This document shows positions 9,248-18,276 of a DNA stretch of 64,000 nt, piece by piece; position 1 is the first letter of the stretch, and the number at the start of each line of letters is the position of its first letter. The translations under genes and the position numbers were made by a program. The notes below the pieces were generated by a model. It saw only the letters and a program-made list of their open reading frames with translations. It was not told the origin of the DNA and did no database searches. Source of the stretch: Intestinibacter bartlettii (GTDB taxonomy: Bacteria > Bacillota > Clostridia > Peptostreptococcales > Peptostreptococcaceae). The stretch spans positions 159,322 to 223,321 of the forward strand of contig NZ_JAHLOQ010000001.1 in NCBI RefSeq assembly GCF_018917435.1. Reading direction: 5' to 3'.

Positions 9248-11122
9248 TTATTTATATCTTGGAATTAAATACTCTAAGTTAACAGCTCCTCCATAGTAAG
9301 GCACTATGTTATTCATTACACGACCTATTGAATTAGCCCAGTTAACATCGGTTGCATATTGATGCCCTGTATTATAGCTCCATCTCATTTTATATAAAGT
9401 ATTTTGTTTGTATTTACTATTATGTATATAATTACTTGCTATCCATTGTGCTGAACCTTCTATAGTTCTATCAATAGAAGTCCACCCTTTTTTATAAGCA
9501 TAATTGGCAGCTGATAATACTGCTGTTCCATCAAATGCAGATATCCCAAAGAAGTTATAAACCTTTACCTGATCTCCTGACGGTGTAGTTACATAAACTC
9601 CTTGAGCAAGAGTAGATGATCCATATCCTGTTTCAACCATAGATGCTGCCACTAAATAAGTTACATCTAAATTGTATTTCTTAGCTGCGTCTATAAACGC
9701 TTGCCCTTTATTTAAAAATACACTATTTGACTTACAATATTTTGAGAAGAATGTATTTAATTCACTTGCTGTTATTCCTTCACGGTATTTATCTATTTTT
9801 AAGAATTGAAGTTTACCTGTAGCATTTGTACTAAATGTTTCCGGATTTAAATATTTACTTAAGTCTTCTCTAGTGGCCTTTATGTATGCTGATGAATTTG
9901 AATAATTTGTTGATAAATTTGCTCTAATCTTATTATAGCCTTGCTCTGATAACTTATATTCATAATTTACCATAGTTTCAAATGAACAGTTCACATCTTC
10001 ATATGTGCCTGTTATAGTCCCAGAACTTGGTTTATTATCTTCTGTATCAGATGGTAATTCATCAACTAAATACTTATTTGATACATAAGCATATCCATCA
10101 TTATATTTAATTTTTGCCCATTCTTTATCTACAGATATAGATACTACTTTTACTTCTTGTCCATATTTATAAGTTGATAAAATTTCATAAGTTGTAGCTG
10201 GACCACTTCTTACATTTAAGTTTGTAGCATTTACATATTTAGTTTGTGTAGTACTTTCTTCTTTTTTGTCACTTAAATATTTATTTGATACATATCCTAT
10301 CTGTGAATTGTATTTTATCTTTGCCCAATCGTTTTCTACTGAGATTACTTCTACTTGTGCATTTTGATTTAAAGTACCTAATATGCTATAAGTTGTAGCT
10401 GGGCCACTTCTTACATTTAAGTTTGTAGCATTTACATATTTTATTTGTGTAGTACTTTCTTCTTTTTTGTCACTTAAATATTTATTTGATACATATCCTA
10501 TCTTAGAATCGTATTTTATCTTTGCCCAATCGTTTTCTACTGAGATTACTTCTACTTTTGTATTTTGATTTAAAGTACCTAATATACTATAAGTTGTAGC
10601 TGGGCCACTTCTTACATTTAAATTTGTAGCATTTACATATTTTATTTGTGTAGTGCTTTCTTCTTTTTTGTCACTTAAATATTGATTTGATACATATCCT
10701 GTCTTAGAATTGTATTTTATTTTTGCCCATCCATTTTCTACTGAGATTACTTCTACTTGTGTATTTTTACTTAAAGTTTGTATTACACTATAACTTGTAG
10801 ATGGTCCACTCCTCATATTTAATGAAGAAATAGAAACTATTTTAGTAGTTGTTACTGTATTTTGACTTGTTTGTATATATTTTGAACTAGCCCATCCATT
10901 TTTTCCATCTTTTGTTGTTATTTTATACCATCCATTTGCAGATTCCTCTACTGTTACTGTATCACCTTTGTTGATTATAAATTTAGTCGTATAAGATGTA
11001 TCTGGTCCAGTTCTTACATTTAATGAATCTGCTGTAACCATACCTTGAACCGACTGTGCATTTACTGTCCCAACAAAAAGTGGTAAAACGGCCATACTAG
11101 CAATTATATTCCTTTTATTCAT
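9248..11122 (-). CDS. secreted cell-wall hydrolase: five SH3b repeats plus glucosaminidase
   Basis: This is a predicted exported peptidoglycan hydrolase. The preferred start, ATG at 11122, gives a signal peptide (MNKRNIIASMAVLPLFVG...NAQ). A GTG 14 codons upstream is possible but would bury the signal peptide. Five bacterial SH3 domains follow, each with the LNVRSGP-type motif; the middle ones are almost identical. After a linker with Asp/Ser/Pro comes a C-terminal LytD/GH73-type N-acetylglucosaminidase domain. It is marked by AASMVETGYGSSTLAQG, with the likely catalytic Glu, and NFFGISAFDG. The SH3 domains should bind the wall. It is monocistronic. Domain assignment is firm; the exact cleaved bond is inferred from the family. 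Confidence 0.88.
   Translation of the reverse strand: MNKRNIIASMAVLPLFVGTVNAQSVQGMVTADSLNVRTGPDTSYTTKFIINKGDTVTVEESANGWYKITTKDGKNGWASSKYIQTSQNTVTTTKIVSISSLNMRSGPSTSYSVIQTLSKNTQVEVISVENGWAKIKYNSKTGYVSNQYLSDKKEESTTQIKYVNATNLNVRSGPATTYSILGTLNQNTKVEVISVENDWAKIKYDSKIGYVSNKYLSDKKEESTTQIKYVNATNLNVRSGPATTYSILGTLNQNAQVEVISVENDWAKIKYNSQIGYVSNKYLSDKKEESTTQTKYVNATNLNVRSGPATTYEILSTYKYGQEVKVVSISVDKEWAKIKYNDGYAYVSNKYLVDELPSDTEDNKPSSGTITGTYEDVNCSFETMVNYEYKLSEQGYNKIRANLSTNYSNSSAYIKATREDLSKYLNPETFSTNATGKLQFLKIDKYREGITASELNTFFSKYCKSNSVFLNKGQAFIDAAKKYNLDVTYLVAASMVETGYGSSTLAQGVYVTTPSGDQVKVYNFFGISAFDGTAVLSAANYAYKKGWTSIDRTIEGSAQWIASNYIHNSKYKQNTLYKMRWSYNTGHQYATDVNWANSIGRVMNNIVPYYGGAVNLEYLIPRYK
10200..10800 (-). repeat. 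201-bp in-frame tandem repeats encoding SH3b units
   Basis: The string CTTTTTTGTC recurs at 10261, 10462 and 10663, exactly 201 bases (67 codons) apart. The surrounding DNA is nearly identical between copies. These are the coding repeats of SH3b units 2-5 of the cell-wall hydrolase and could change copy number by recombination. Confidence 0.9.
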
Positions 11123-11409
11123 GTGTGATATATGTCTCCTTCCCACTGTTTTATAATTAAACACCTATACAATTATAATTGCATATTCCTATATTTACAA
11201 TTTAATTTCTTTTATTCCTTATGTGTAAAATAATGTAAGATTATGAAATATCTTTAAATACATCTATATTATTCCATATTTCATCATATTTTTATAAAAT
11301 CCTCCCCAAAAAAACTTATATTTTTCAAATACACTAAATTTTTTAATTATTTATAAATATTAATCAATTTGATATCATATAAATATAGACTAATTTAGGA
11401 GGTTAGAAT

Positions 11410-12156
11410 ATGAGTGATAAAATAAACGAATTAAAAAAACTTATAGAAAAAAGTAATAATATTGTTTTCTTTGGTGGCGCAGGTGTATCTACTGAATCAA
11501 ATATTCCTGATTTTCGTAGTTCTTCTGGATTATTTAGCGAAAAACTCAATAAAAATTTTACGCCTGAACAATTAGTTTCACATACTTTTTTTGTGAGATA
11601 TCCTGATGAATTTTTTAAATTTTACAAAGATAAATTAATTTATCCTGATGCAAAACCAAATAATGCCCATAAAGCATTAGCAAAGCTAGAAGAAATGGGT
11701 AAATTAAAAGCTGTTATAACTCAAAATATAGATGGACTCCATCAAATGGCTGGAAGTAAAAATGTTTTTGAACTTCATGGATCTGTACATAGAAATTACT
11801 GTACTAAATGTCATAAATTCTTCGATTTAGACGATATGCTAGCCCTTGGTGGCAATATACCTCATTGTGATAAATGTGGTGGCATAGTAAAACCAGACGT
11901 AGTCTTATACGAAGAGGGGCTTGACAATAATGTTATAAATGAAACAATTAGAGCTCTTACTTATGCTGACTTACTTATTATAGGTGGAACATCTCTTGTA
12001 GTTTATCCTGCAGCTAGCTTTATAAACTACTATAGGGGTAAAGATGTTGTTTTAATCAATAAAAGTTCTACTGGATATGATAACCAAGCTTCTTTAGTTA
12101 TAAATGATTCAATAGGAGAGGTTTTAAAAGAAGCTGTTTTAGATGTATATAAATAA
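11410..12156 (+). CDS. cobB: NAD-dependent protein deacylase, sirtuin family
   Basis: Sirtuins remove acyl groups from lysines using NAD+. The 248 residues show the Rossmann NAD-binding motif GGAGVSTESNIPDFR (about 21-35), TQNIDGLHQMAG and the catalytic ELHGS His. A four-Cys zinc site (CTKC and CDKC) and GGTSLVVYPA near the C-terminus complete the family pattern. Length is typical of bacterial sirtuins. It is a lone plus-strand gene with a strong AGGAGG ribosome binding site and ends at a terminator shared with the small minus-strand gene beyond. Substrates cannot be deduced from context. Confidence 0.95.
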   Translation: MSDKINELKKLIEKSNNIVFFGGAGVSTESNIPDFRSSSGLFSEKLNKNFTPEQLVSHTFFVRYPDEFFKFYKDKLIYPDAKPNNAHKALAKLEEMGKLKAVITQNIDGLHQMAGSKNVFELHGSVHRNYCTKCHKFFDLDDMLALGGNIPHCDKCGGIVKPDVVLYEEGLDNNVINETIRALTYADLLIIGGTSLVVYPAASFINYYRGKDVVLINKSSTGYDNQASLVINDSIGEVLKEAVLDVYK

Positions 12157-12182
12157 ATTTTAAATTAGTAATTTTTGTATAT

Positions 12183-12230
12183 AAAAAAGATATCAACATA
12201 GAAATAACACTCTATTTGATATCTTTTTTT
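12183..12230. terminator. bidirectional terminator
   Basis: AAAAAAGATATCA pairs with TGATATCTTTTTT across a partly structured loop. T runs exist on both strands, so it can serve the sirtuin gene (plus) and the small gene ending at 12292 (minus). Confidence 0.8.
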
Positions 12231-12291
12231 ATGTACATATATAGTTATTAATTTATACCCTTTTTATTTGATATAGCTTGTAAATTATAAT

Positions 12292-12429
12292 TTATTTAAA
12301 ATAATTTTCATATTTTAATTTGTATATTAGTATAGCTTCTGGCCATGCTTCTAAATCACTAATACCTTTATTTTTAGCTATGTACTGAACTATCTCTTTT
12401 ATTTTTGTTGCTTCTCTCAAAATGTCCAT
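12292..12429 (-). CDS. small hypothetical protein, 45 residues
   Basis: The ORF begins MDILREATKIKEIVQYIAKN and ends KYENYFK. It has a good ribosome binding site (AGAGGTGG four bases before the ATG) and is followed by a terminator that works on this strand, which together support a real gene. The sequence reads as a short amphipathic, mostly helical protein with one Trp (LEAWPEA). I recognise no family. No membrane segment or Cys is present. It is antiparallel to the sirtuin gene. Confidence 0.6.
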   Translation of the reverse strand: MDILREATKIKEIVQYIAKNKGISDLEAWPEAILIYKLKYENYFK

Positions 12430-12562
12430 TTTCCACCTCTTTTATAAGTTTCTTATTATTTATTAGTAATATTCCCTATTTCAATATAAAATACTATTTT
12501 TTTTAATCTCACACTGCTTTTTTTAACTCTGTGATTTTTAAATATATTTTACCCGAAAGATG

Positions 12563-12571
12563 TGCTACAAT
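12563..12571 (+). promoter_or_regulatory. extended -10 promoter for small gene at 12604
   Basis: TGCTACAAT is an extended -10 element 32 bases before the ATG. There is no clear -35, as is common when the TG extension is present. Confidence 0.4.
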
Positions 12572-12603
12572 CACCTTATATAAAACTACTATAGGAGGAA
12601 AGT

Positions 12604-12744
12604 ATGGATATATCTATAATGGCTGATGAGTTAATAAATTACTACCTTATAATTGCTCACAAAGATATTTCAGATTCTCTAAAAGAAAAATCTGAAGAAG
12701 AAATAAAAACTCTTTACTATGATACTTTTGGAGAAGAAGAATAA
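12604..12744 (+). CDS. small acidic hypothetical protein, 46 residues
   Basis: The ORF reads MDISIMADELINYY...TFGEEE. It is preceded by an excellent ribosome binding site (AGGAGGAAAGT) and an extended -10 promoter, and followed three bases later by a terminator hairpin, so the whole unit looks like a compact single-gene operon. It is acidic, predicted mainly helical, with a central hydrophobic patch (YYLIIAH). I recognise no family and assign no function. Confidence 0.65.
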   Translation: MDISIMADELINYYLIIAHKDISDSLKEKSEEEIKTLYYDTFGEEE

Positions 12745-12746
12745 AT

Positions 12747-12785
12747 AAAAAAATTGTTGCACGTAAAACATGCAACAATTTTTTT
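12747..12785. terminator. bidirectional terminator
   Basis: AAAAAAATTGTTGCA pairs with TGCAACAATTTTTTT around a 9-base loop. It lies between the converging small genes ending at 12744 (plus) and 12784 (minus) and touches the stop codon of the latter. Confidence 0.85.
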
Positions 12786-12969
12786 ATCTATTATTATCTC
12801 TATTATTTCTTCTAAAAACATTTCTTACAAAAGATGCCCAACATAAAGCCGCTATCATCCATAATACCCCTTTAAATGTATTTCCTGCATTTATAGTATT
12901 AAGTCCAAATAAAATACTTGCTATACACATTAATGCACCTATTACTATTGATAAACTTATATTTTTCAT
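12784..12969 (-). CDS. small membrane protein, 61 residues
   Basis: This protein has two predicted membrane helices: ISLSIVIGALMCIASILFGL (residues about 4-23) and GVLWMIAALCWASFV (about 34-48). A basic Arg/Asn-rich tail (RRNNRDNNR) should face the cytoplasm. The ribosome binding site is GGGGGAAGCAAT. It lies 20 bases downstream of scpB and may be co-transcribed with it. I recognise no family and assign no function. Confidence 0.65.
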   Translation of the reverse strand: MKNISLSIVIGALMCIASILFGLNTINAGNTFKGVLWMIAALCWASFVRNVFRRNNRDNNR

Positions 12970-12989
12970 ATTGCTTCCCCCTATAAGAT

Positions 12990-13523
12990 TTAATCTATAT
13001 TTTCTTCAAATTCTTCAATTGGTGGTAAATCTTCTAATTTCTCAATATTTAAAAGTTTTAAAAATTCATCTGTAGTTCTATATATTATAGGTTTTCCTAT
13101 TTTATTTAATCTACCAGCTTCTCTTATTAAAGAATTTTCAAGTAGAGTTTGTAAAACTTTATCGCATTTTACACCTCTTATACTTTCAATTTCAACCTTT
13201 GTTATTGGTTGCTTATATGCAATTATCGTAAGTGACTCTAATGTTGCCTGACTCAAAGTCTTCTTTCTTTTAGGTTCTAATACCTTTTTTATATATGGAG
13301 TATAATCTTTATTAGTACACATTTGATATCTATCTTCTAGTTTTATAATTTGTATACCACGATTTTGCTCTTCATATTCATCTTTCAATAAATTTAACAT
13401 ATATTCTATTTCTTTTGGAGAAAGGTCTTCATTAATGGCATAATTTAATTCCTTTATACTTATTGGCTCTCCATATGCAAACATTATTGACTCTATAATA
13501 GATTTTATTTCACTTCTGTTCAT
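12990..13523 (-). CDS. scpB: segregation and condensation protein B
   Basis: ScpB is the winged-helix subunit (KITE protein) of the Smc-ScpAB condensin that organises and separates chromosomes. The 177 residues show two winged-helix units, with the family signature LSQATLESLTIIAYKQPITK and IESIRGVKCDKVLQTLLE in the second. The acidic C-terminal tail is normal. It sits one base after scpA in the standard pair. Its partner smc is in this same window at 50064-53618. Confidence 0.96.
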   Translation of the reverse strand: MNRSEIKSIIESIMFAYGEPISIKELNYAINEDLSPKEIEYMLNLLKDEYEEQNRGIQIIKLEDRYQMCTNKDYTPYIKKVLEPKRKKTLSQATLESLTIIAYKQPITKVEIESIRGVKCDKVLQTLLENSLIREAGRLNKIGKPIIYRTTDEFLKLLNIEKLEDLPPIEEFEENID

Positions 13524-13524
13524 T

Positions 13525-14253
13525 TTAATTCTCCAAATTCTTTTTTATAATAATATCTTCAAAGAAATTTTCTTGTACTACAACTATTCTTTTTGCCTTC
13601 ATAAGTTCTAACAAAGATAAAAATGTAGCAATAACTTCATCTTTTGTGTTATTTTGTATTATTTTATTAAAGCTTATATTATCTGTAGTTTTTAAAATAT
13701 TTTCTATATACTCTATTTTTTCTTCAACTGATACTATTTTTCCTCTTACTATCTTATTTAATCTTTCGTCTTTTTTAGTTTTTTCTTCTTCAATATTTTT
13801 TACCTTAAATATATAAGGAAGTATAGATTTTATAGATTCTATAGATATTTCACTTAAATCAATTTTATCATCTATGATAATTTCTTCTCTTGTTCTAAAG
13901 TATGGTTGGTTTAAGTAATCTACATTATCTTTTAATACTTCACTCGCTTTTTTGTATTTCTTATATTCTTTTAATTGCTCCATTAGTTCAAGTCTTGGAT
14001 CTTCGTCTTCGTCTAGTTCTCTTTGTGAAAACAATAGATATTTCGATTTTATTTCTAAAAGCTTAGTAGCCATAGTTATAAAATCACTTGTAACTTCTAA
14101 GTCCATTGATTCTAGCATATTTATATATGCTAGATATTGTTTTGTGATTTCTATTATTGATATATCCTTGATATCTATTTTTTGTTTAGATATCATATCA
14201 CAAAGTAAATCTAATGGACCATCATATACGTTTAAATGTATGCTGTACTTCAT
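13525..14253 (-). CDS. scpA: segregation and condensation protein A (kleisin)
   Basis: ScpA is the kleisin that bridges the Smc heads. The N-terminal FDGPLDLL-type helix appears here as YDGPLDLLCDMISKQKIDI (residues 9-27), the Smc-neck binding part. The C-terminal winged helix (EVIATFLSLLELMKAKRI) contacts the Smc cap. The middle is charged and linker-like. Its start codon follows directly on the stop of the upstream M50 protease gene and it runs straight into scpB, indicating a tight operon. Confidence 0.96.
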   Translation of the reverse strand: MKYSIHLNVYDGPLDLLCDMISKQKIDIKDISIIEITKQYLAYINMLESMDLEVTSDFITMATKLLEIKSKYLLFSQRELDEDEDPRLELMEQLKEYKKYKKASEVLKDNVDYLNQPYFRTREEIIIDDKIDLSEISIESIKSILPYIFKVKNIEEEKTKKDERLNKIVRGKIVSVEEKIEYIENILKTTDNISFNKIIQNNTKDEVIATFLSLLELMKAKRIVVVQENFFEDIIIKKNLEN

Positions 14254-14853
14254 TTATATAACGTGCGTTAAATTTCTTACTATAGACCAAAATAAATTTA
14301 CTAATGGAGATGTTATATAAGAACTTAAATTTGTAAATAATAATACAATTAATACTATATATCCAATATTTTCGTATTTTATTTCAAATTCTCTAAATTT
14401 ATAAGGTAAAAAACTAGAAATAACTCCCCATCCATCAAGTGGTGGAACTGGAAGTAAGTTAAATGCAGCAAACCATAAATTATAGTTTAAAGCTGTAGCA
14501 GCTATTAAAGAAATAGAATACATATGACTATGTTTTACAATAATAGCGCAAATTATTGCTCCTACTAAATTTCCAAATGCTCCAGCTAATGAAACTATAC
14601 AATTTCCCACTCTATAATTTTTAAAGTTATTTGGATTTACTGGTACTGGTTTTGCCCAACCAAAGTGGAATATCATAAGCATTATTAAACCTACTAAATC
14701 CACATGTCTAGATGGATTTATTGTCATTCTTCCTGCTCTTTTAGCTGTATCATCACCTAGTAAATACGCTGCAAATGCATGACCAAATTCATGTATTGTC
14801 ATTGCAAATACTATACCTACTAGAGATACTAAAATACTACTTAAATAATTCAT
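14254..14853 (-). CDS. site-2 protease family membrane metallopeptidase (M50)
   Basis: This intramembrane zinc protease of the short YwhC-like M50 subfamily has 199 residues. The zinc helix HEFGHAFAAYLLGD (about 21-34) lies in the first membrane segment. The second metal-binding motif NLLPVPPLDG is near residue 135. At least four membrane helices are visible. It has no PDZ domain, unlike RseP. It is the first gene of the M50-scpA-scpB operon, a common clostridial arrangement. The substrate is unknown. Confidence 0.92.
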   Translation of the reverse strand: MNYLSSILVSLVGIVFAMTIHEFGHAFAAYLLGDDTAKRAGRMTINPSRHVDLVGLIMLMIFHFGWAKPVPVNPNNFKNYRVGNCIVSLAGAFGNLVGAIICAIIVKHSHMYSISLIAATALNYNLWFAAFNLLPVPPLDGWGVISSFLPYKFREFEIKYENIGYIVLIVLLFTNLSSYITSPLVNLFWSIVRNLTHVI

Positions 14854-14984
14854 TTAAATTTCTCTCCTAATTTTTTTAGATAATACTATTATTATATCAA
14901 TTATAATATGTTTAATCAAAATAATTTAATTATAAATAGTAATTTAATTATTCTATTATATTTTATATAAAAAATAAACTAATT

Positions 14985-15029
14985 AAAAAAACATCCTCTT
15001 TATAATAGATTTTTATCATAAAGAGGATA
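14985..15029 (-). terminator. intrinsic terminator after dacF
   Basis: On the minus strand ATCCTCTTTAT and ATAAAGAGGAT form a stem with a loop of about a dozen bases, followed by a TTTTTTT run. It lies about 40 bases after the dacF stop codon. Confidence 0.85.
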
Positions 15030-15066
15030 TTCCATTCTTTTTACGTATATTTTTATTTTTAAAATA

Positions 15067-16218
15067 TTAGAGAATATTATCTGCTAATCTCTTTAACATT
15101 TGTAAATAACTCGCTTTTTCTATAGGTTTATTATTAACAAGTTCAACTTCATCTACTAATTTACCATTTTGATAAATCATGGCCTTTCCTAATGTAGTGC
15201 CTTCTTTAATAGGAAGTTTTATATTTTCATTTATTTTTATTTTCTTAGTGAATTCTTTAGAATCTCCTTTTTTAATCAATATACCTACATCATCTTTAGC
15301 AACTAGATCTATATTTTCATCATCTGCTTTTCTCATTTTAAGAGTATATAGTTTTTGATCTTTAGAACATATCTTTATACTTTCATAATTGGCAAATCCG
15401 TAATCTAAAAGTGTAGATGCATCTTTAAATCGTTCTTGAGAAGTTTCTCCTCTTAACACCACTGCAATAAGATGTGTTTTCCCTCGTTTTGCTGATGCTG
15501 ATACACAGTATTTTGCAGCCCCTGTAAATCCAGTTTTAACTCCTGTCGCACCATTATAATATTTTATCATTTTATTTGTATTTGCTAGTCCAATTTTAGC
15601 ATGTTTTTTACCTACGACAACACTATCCATCCATGTAGTTAAGTATTTTTCTATCATTTGATGTTTTAATAATTCTCTAGACATAAGTGCTATATCATAC
15701 GCTGATGTGTAGTGATTATCTACTGGTAATCCGTTAGTATTCACAAAATTTGTATCCTCCATACCAAGCTCTTTCGCCCTATTATTCATCATATCTACAA
15801 ATTCTTCTACACTTCCACCTATATATTCAGCCATAGCTACACAAGCATCATTAGCAGACGCTACAGCTATACCTTTTAACAGTGTATCCACAGTTTGTGT
15901 CTCACCTGGTTCTAAGAAAATTTGACTTCCACCCATTGAAGATGCAGTTTCACTCACGGTAACTTCATCTGTTATTTTTATTTTACCACTTTCTATAGCC
16001 TCACATATAAGTAACATAGTCATTACTTTTGTTACACTAGCTGGAGGTAATTTTTCATGACAATCTTTTTCATATAGTACTTTCCCACTTGTAACATCCA
16101 TAAGGACAGCAGATTTACAACTTAAGTTTATATTAGCTTGATTTTTATCTGCAAATGCTAGAGTACTTTGGCCAATAATAAGTATTATTGCTAAAAATAC
16201 ACCTATAAATTTCTTCAT
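15067..16218 (-). CDS. dacF: D-alanyl-D-alanine carboxypeptidase (DacF-type PBP)
   Basis: This low-molecular-weight penicillin-binding protein trims the terminal D-Ala of peptidoglycan stem peptides. It is 383 residues long with an N-terminal signal peptide (IGVFLAIILIIGQSTLAFA). It carries the three active-site motifs in order: SVTK (SxxK, near residue 62), SAND (SxN, near 120) and KTGFTG (near 228). A beta-rich PBP5_C domain follows and the C-terminal helix (YLQMLKRLADNI) resembles the amphipathic membrane anchor of the family. It is a single-gene unit between terminators. Naming as DacF rather than DacA rests on clostridial context and is less certain. Confidence 0.9.
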   Translation of the reverse strand: MKKFIGVFLAIILIIGQSTLAFADKNQANINLSCKSAVLMDVTSGKVLYEKDCHEKLPPASVTKVMTMLLICEAIESGKIKITDEVTVSETASSMGGSQIFLEPGETQTVDTLLKGIAVASANDACVAMAEYIGGSVEEFVDMMNNRAKELGMEDTNFVNTNGLPVDNHYTSAYDIALMSRELLKHQMIEKYLTTWMDSVVVGKKHAKIGLANTNKMIKYYNGATGVKTGFTGAAKYCVSASAKRGKTHLIAVVLRGETSQERFKDASTLLDYGFANYESIKICSKDQKLYTLKMRKADDENIDLVAKDDVGILIKKGDSKEFTKKIKINENIKLPIKEGTTLGKAMIYQNGKLVDEVELVNNKPIEKASYLQMLKRLADNIL

Positions 16219-16301
16219 AATGTCACCTCTTCAAATGATTATTCTATATATAATATATTTTCCAAAATGAGAAATTTATAATTAGTGTATTATTGGCAGG
16301 C

Positions 16302-16334
16302 AAAAAAAAGGATGCTTAAATTAGCATCCTTTTA
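16302..16334 (-). terminator. intrinsic terminator after rnj
   Basis: AAAAGGATGCT pairs with AGCATCCTTTT around a six-base loop, followed on the minus strand by TTTTTTTT. It lies just past the RNase J stop codon. Confidence 0.9.
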
Positions 16335-16342
16335 ATCTATCT

Positions 16343-18019
16343 CTATACTTCCATTATGATAGGTAATATCATAGGATTTCTTTTAGTTTTTGTGTACAGA
16401 TATTCTTTAAGATTTTCTTTTATATTATTTTTTAAATAAGCCCATTCTTTTATATTCTTTTCTTCACATTCATTTAAAACGTCTTTTATTACAGTTTTTG
16501 CTCCATCCATTAAATCTTCTGATTCTCTAACATATACAAATCCTCTTGAAATAATGTCTGGACCTGCTAAAACTCTTCCGTCTTCTTTTGAAATAGTTAC
16601 AACAACTATCATTAATCCATCTTCAGATAAATGTTTTCTATCTCTTAAAACTATGTTTCCTACATCTCCAACTCCTAGTCCATCTACTAAAACATTCCCT
16701 ATTGGAACTGTAGTCGTAACTTTTGCGGAATTTTTGTCTAATTCTAGCACTTGACCAGTTTGCATTACAAATATGTTTTCTGCTGGCATCCCTACTTCTT
16801 GAGCTAATTCTGAATGTCTTTTTAACATTCTATACTCACCATGTACTGGCATAAAGAATTTTGGTTTTGCCATAACATTAACAAGTTTTAATTCTTCTTG
16901 AGATGCATGACCTGAAACATGTATATCTGCTATATCGTTGTATACTACTCTTGCACCTTTTTCAAATAATAAGTTTATAACTTTTGAAATTAATTTTTCA
17001 TTCCCTGGTATTGGATGAGCTGATATTATTACTAAATCTCCAGCTTTAATTTCAACTTTTTTATGTTCACTACTTGCCATTCTAGCAAGAGCAGACATAG
17101 GCTCTCCTTGAGTTCCTGTAGTTATAATTACAAGTTCACTATCATCATATTTAGATATATCATTTAAATCAACTAACATATCATCTTCTATATCTAAATA
17201 CCCCAATTCTCTAGCAACACCTATCACATTTACCATAGATCTACCTGATATAGCTACTTTTCTATTAGATTTTTTAGCCATATTTATTATCTGTTGTAGT
17301 CTATGGATATTTGAAGAGAATGTTGCAACTATAATTCTACTATCTCCTGCTCTTCTAAATAAATCATCTAAACCAGCCCCTACAGTCCTTTCTGACATAG
17401 TATATCCTGGTCTTTCAACATTTGTACTATCTGCTAATAATAGAAGTACCCCTTCTTGACCTAATTCGCATATTCTATGTAAGTCCATAACATCTCCATC
17501 GATTGGAGTTAAGTCTATTTTAAAGTCCCCTGTATGGTATATAATACCTTGGTCTGTATGAACTGCTATAGAACATGCTCCTGGAATACTGTGATTATTT
17601 TTAATAAACTCAACGCTCATATTTGAAAGTTTAATAATTTGTCTAGGAGTAACTACATTTAATTTAGCTGTACTTAATTTATGCTCCTTTAACTTGACTT
17701 GTATTAACCCTATACTAAGCATAGTTCCATATACAGGCACATCAATTTTTTTAAGGATGTATGGAAGAGCTCCTATATGATCCTCATGGCCGTGTGTTAT
17801 AAAAATACCTTTAATTTTATCGCGGTTCTGAAGTAGATAAGTGATATCTGGTATAACGATATCTACCCCTAGCATTTCGTCTTCTGGGAAACTAAGACCT
17901 GCATCAATTACAATTATCTCGTCTTTATATTCGATTACAGTCATGTTTTTACCTATCTCGTTAAGACCACCTAAAGCCATCACCTTTATCTTATTGGTGT
18001 TTTTCTTAAACAATTGCAT
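16343..18019 (-). CDS. rnj: ribonuclease J
   Basis: RNase J is a metallo-beta-lactamase/beta-CASP ribonuclease with 5'-to-3' exonuclease and endonuclease activity, central to mRNA decay in Firmicutes. The 558 residues carry the zinc motif THGHEDHIGALP (near residue 75), HTGDFKID, and the beta-CASP motifs including DIHVSGHASQEE and PVHGEYRML near 370-395. The C-terminal domain closes with MEV. Length is standard. It lies downstream of fur with its own promoter and terminator, the order seen in C. difficile relatives. Start ATG follows GAGGAGAGG closely; a TTG two codons later is possible. Confidence 0.95.
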   Translation of the reverse strand: MQLFKKNTNKIKVMALGGLNEIGKNMTVIEYKDEIIVIDAGLSFPEDEMLGVDIVIPDITYLLQNRDKIKGIFITHGHEDHIGALPYILKKIDVPVYGTMLSIGLIQVKLKEHKLSTAKLNVVTPRQIIKLSNMSVEFIKNNHSIPGACSIAVHTDQGIIYHTGDFKIDLTPIDGDVMDLHRICELGQEGVLLLLADSTNVERPGYTMSERTVGAGLDDLFRRAGDSRIIVATFSSNIHRLQQIINMAKKSNRKVAISGRSMVNVIGVARELGYLDIEDDMLVDLNDISKYDDSELVIITTGTQGEPMSALARMASSEHKKVEIKAGDLVIISAHPIPGNEKLISKVINLLFEKGARVVYNDIADIHVSGHASQEELKLVNVMAKPKFFMPVHGEYRMLKRHSELAQEVGMPAENIFVMQTGQVLELDKNSAKVTTTVPIGNVLVDGLGVGDVGNIVLRDRKHLSEDGLMIVVVTISKEDGRVLAGPDIISRGFVYVRESEDLMDGAKTVIKDVLNECEEKNIKEWAYLKNNIKENLKEYLYTKTKRNPMILPIIMEV

Positions 18020-18097
18020 CCTCTCCTCTGTCTATTCAATTTTAAATTTACAAAAAAAAATAATATTAAATCACGTACACTTTTACCAGCTGATTTT

Positions 18098-18106
18098 ATT
18101 GTACCA
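18098..18106 (-). promoter_or_regulatory. extended -10 promoter for rnj
   Basis: The minus strand reads TGGTACAAT, an extended -10, about 80 bases before the rnj start. The matching -35 (TTAAAA at 17 bp) is weak. Confidence 0.45.
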
Positions 18107-18242
18107 TAATTTCGAAGATATTTTAAGTCATAATCGTAATACATTTCTCCAATTATTATGACAAATTTTATAATTATTAAAATTTCAATCAATAAAATCT
18201 TTAATCTTATAATTATTTTTAGTTTCTATTTTGTTGTAAACT

Positions 18243-18276
18243 AAAATATAAGCCCCATTCGGGACTTATATTTTTT
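18243..18276 (-). terminator. intrinsic terminator after fur
   Basis: AAAATATAAG pairs with CTTATATTTT, extended inward by a G/C stem (CCC-GGG). It overlaps the fur stop codon and is read on the minus strand. Confidence 0.75.

Noticed and set aside
12770..13075. 101-residue plus-strand ORF
   Set aside because: Antisense shadow across the small membrane protein gene and the end of scpB; begins inside a terminator.
17986..18192. 68-residue minus-strand ORF overlapping the start of rnj
   Set aside because: No ribosome binding site, overlaps the rnj promoter and start in another frame, and reads as unstructured hydrophobic plus basic sequence.
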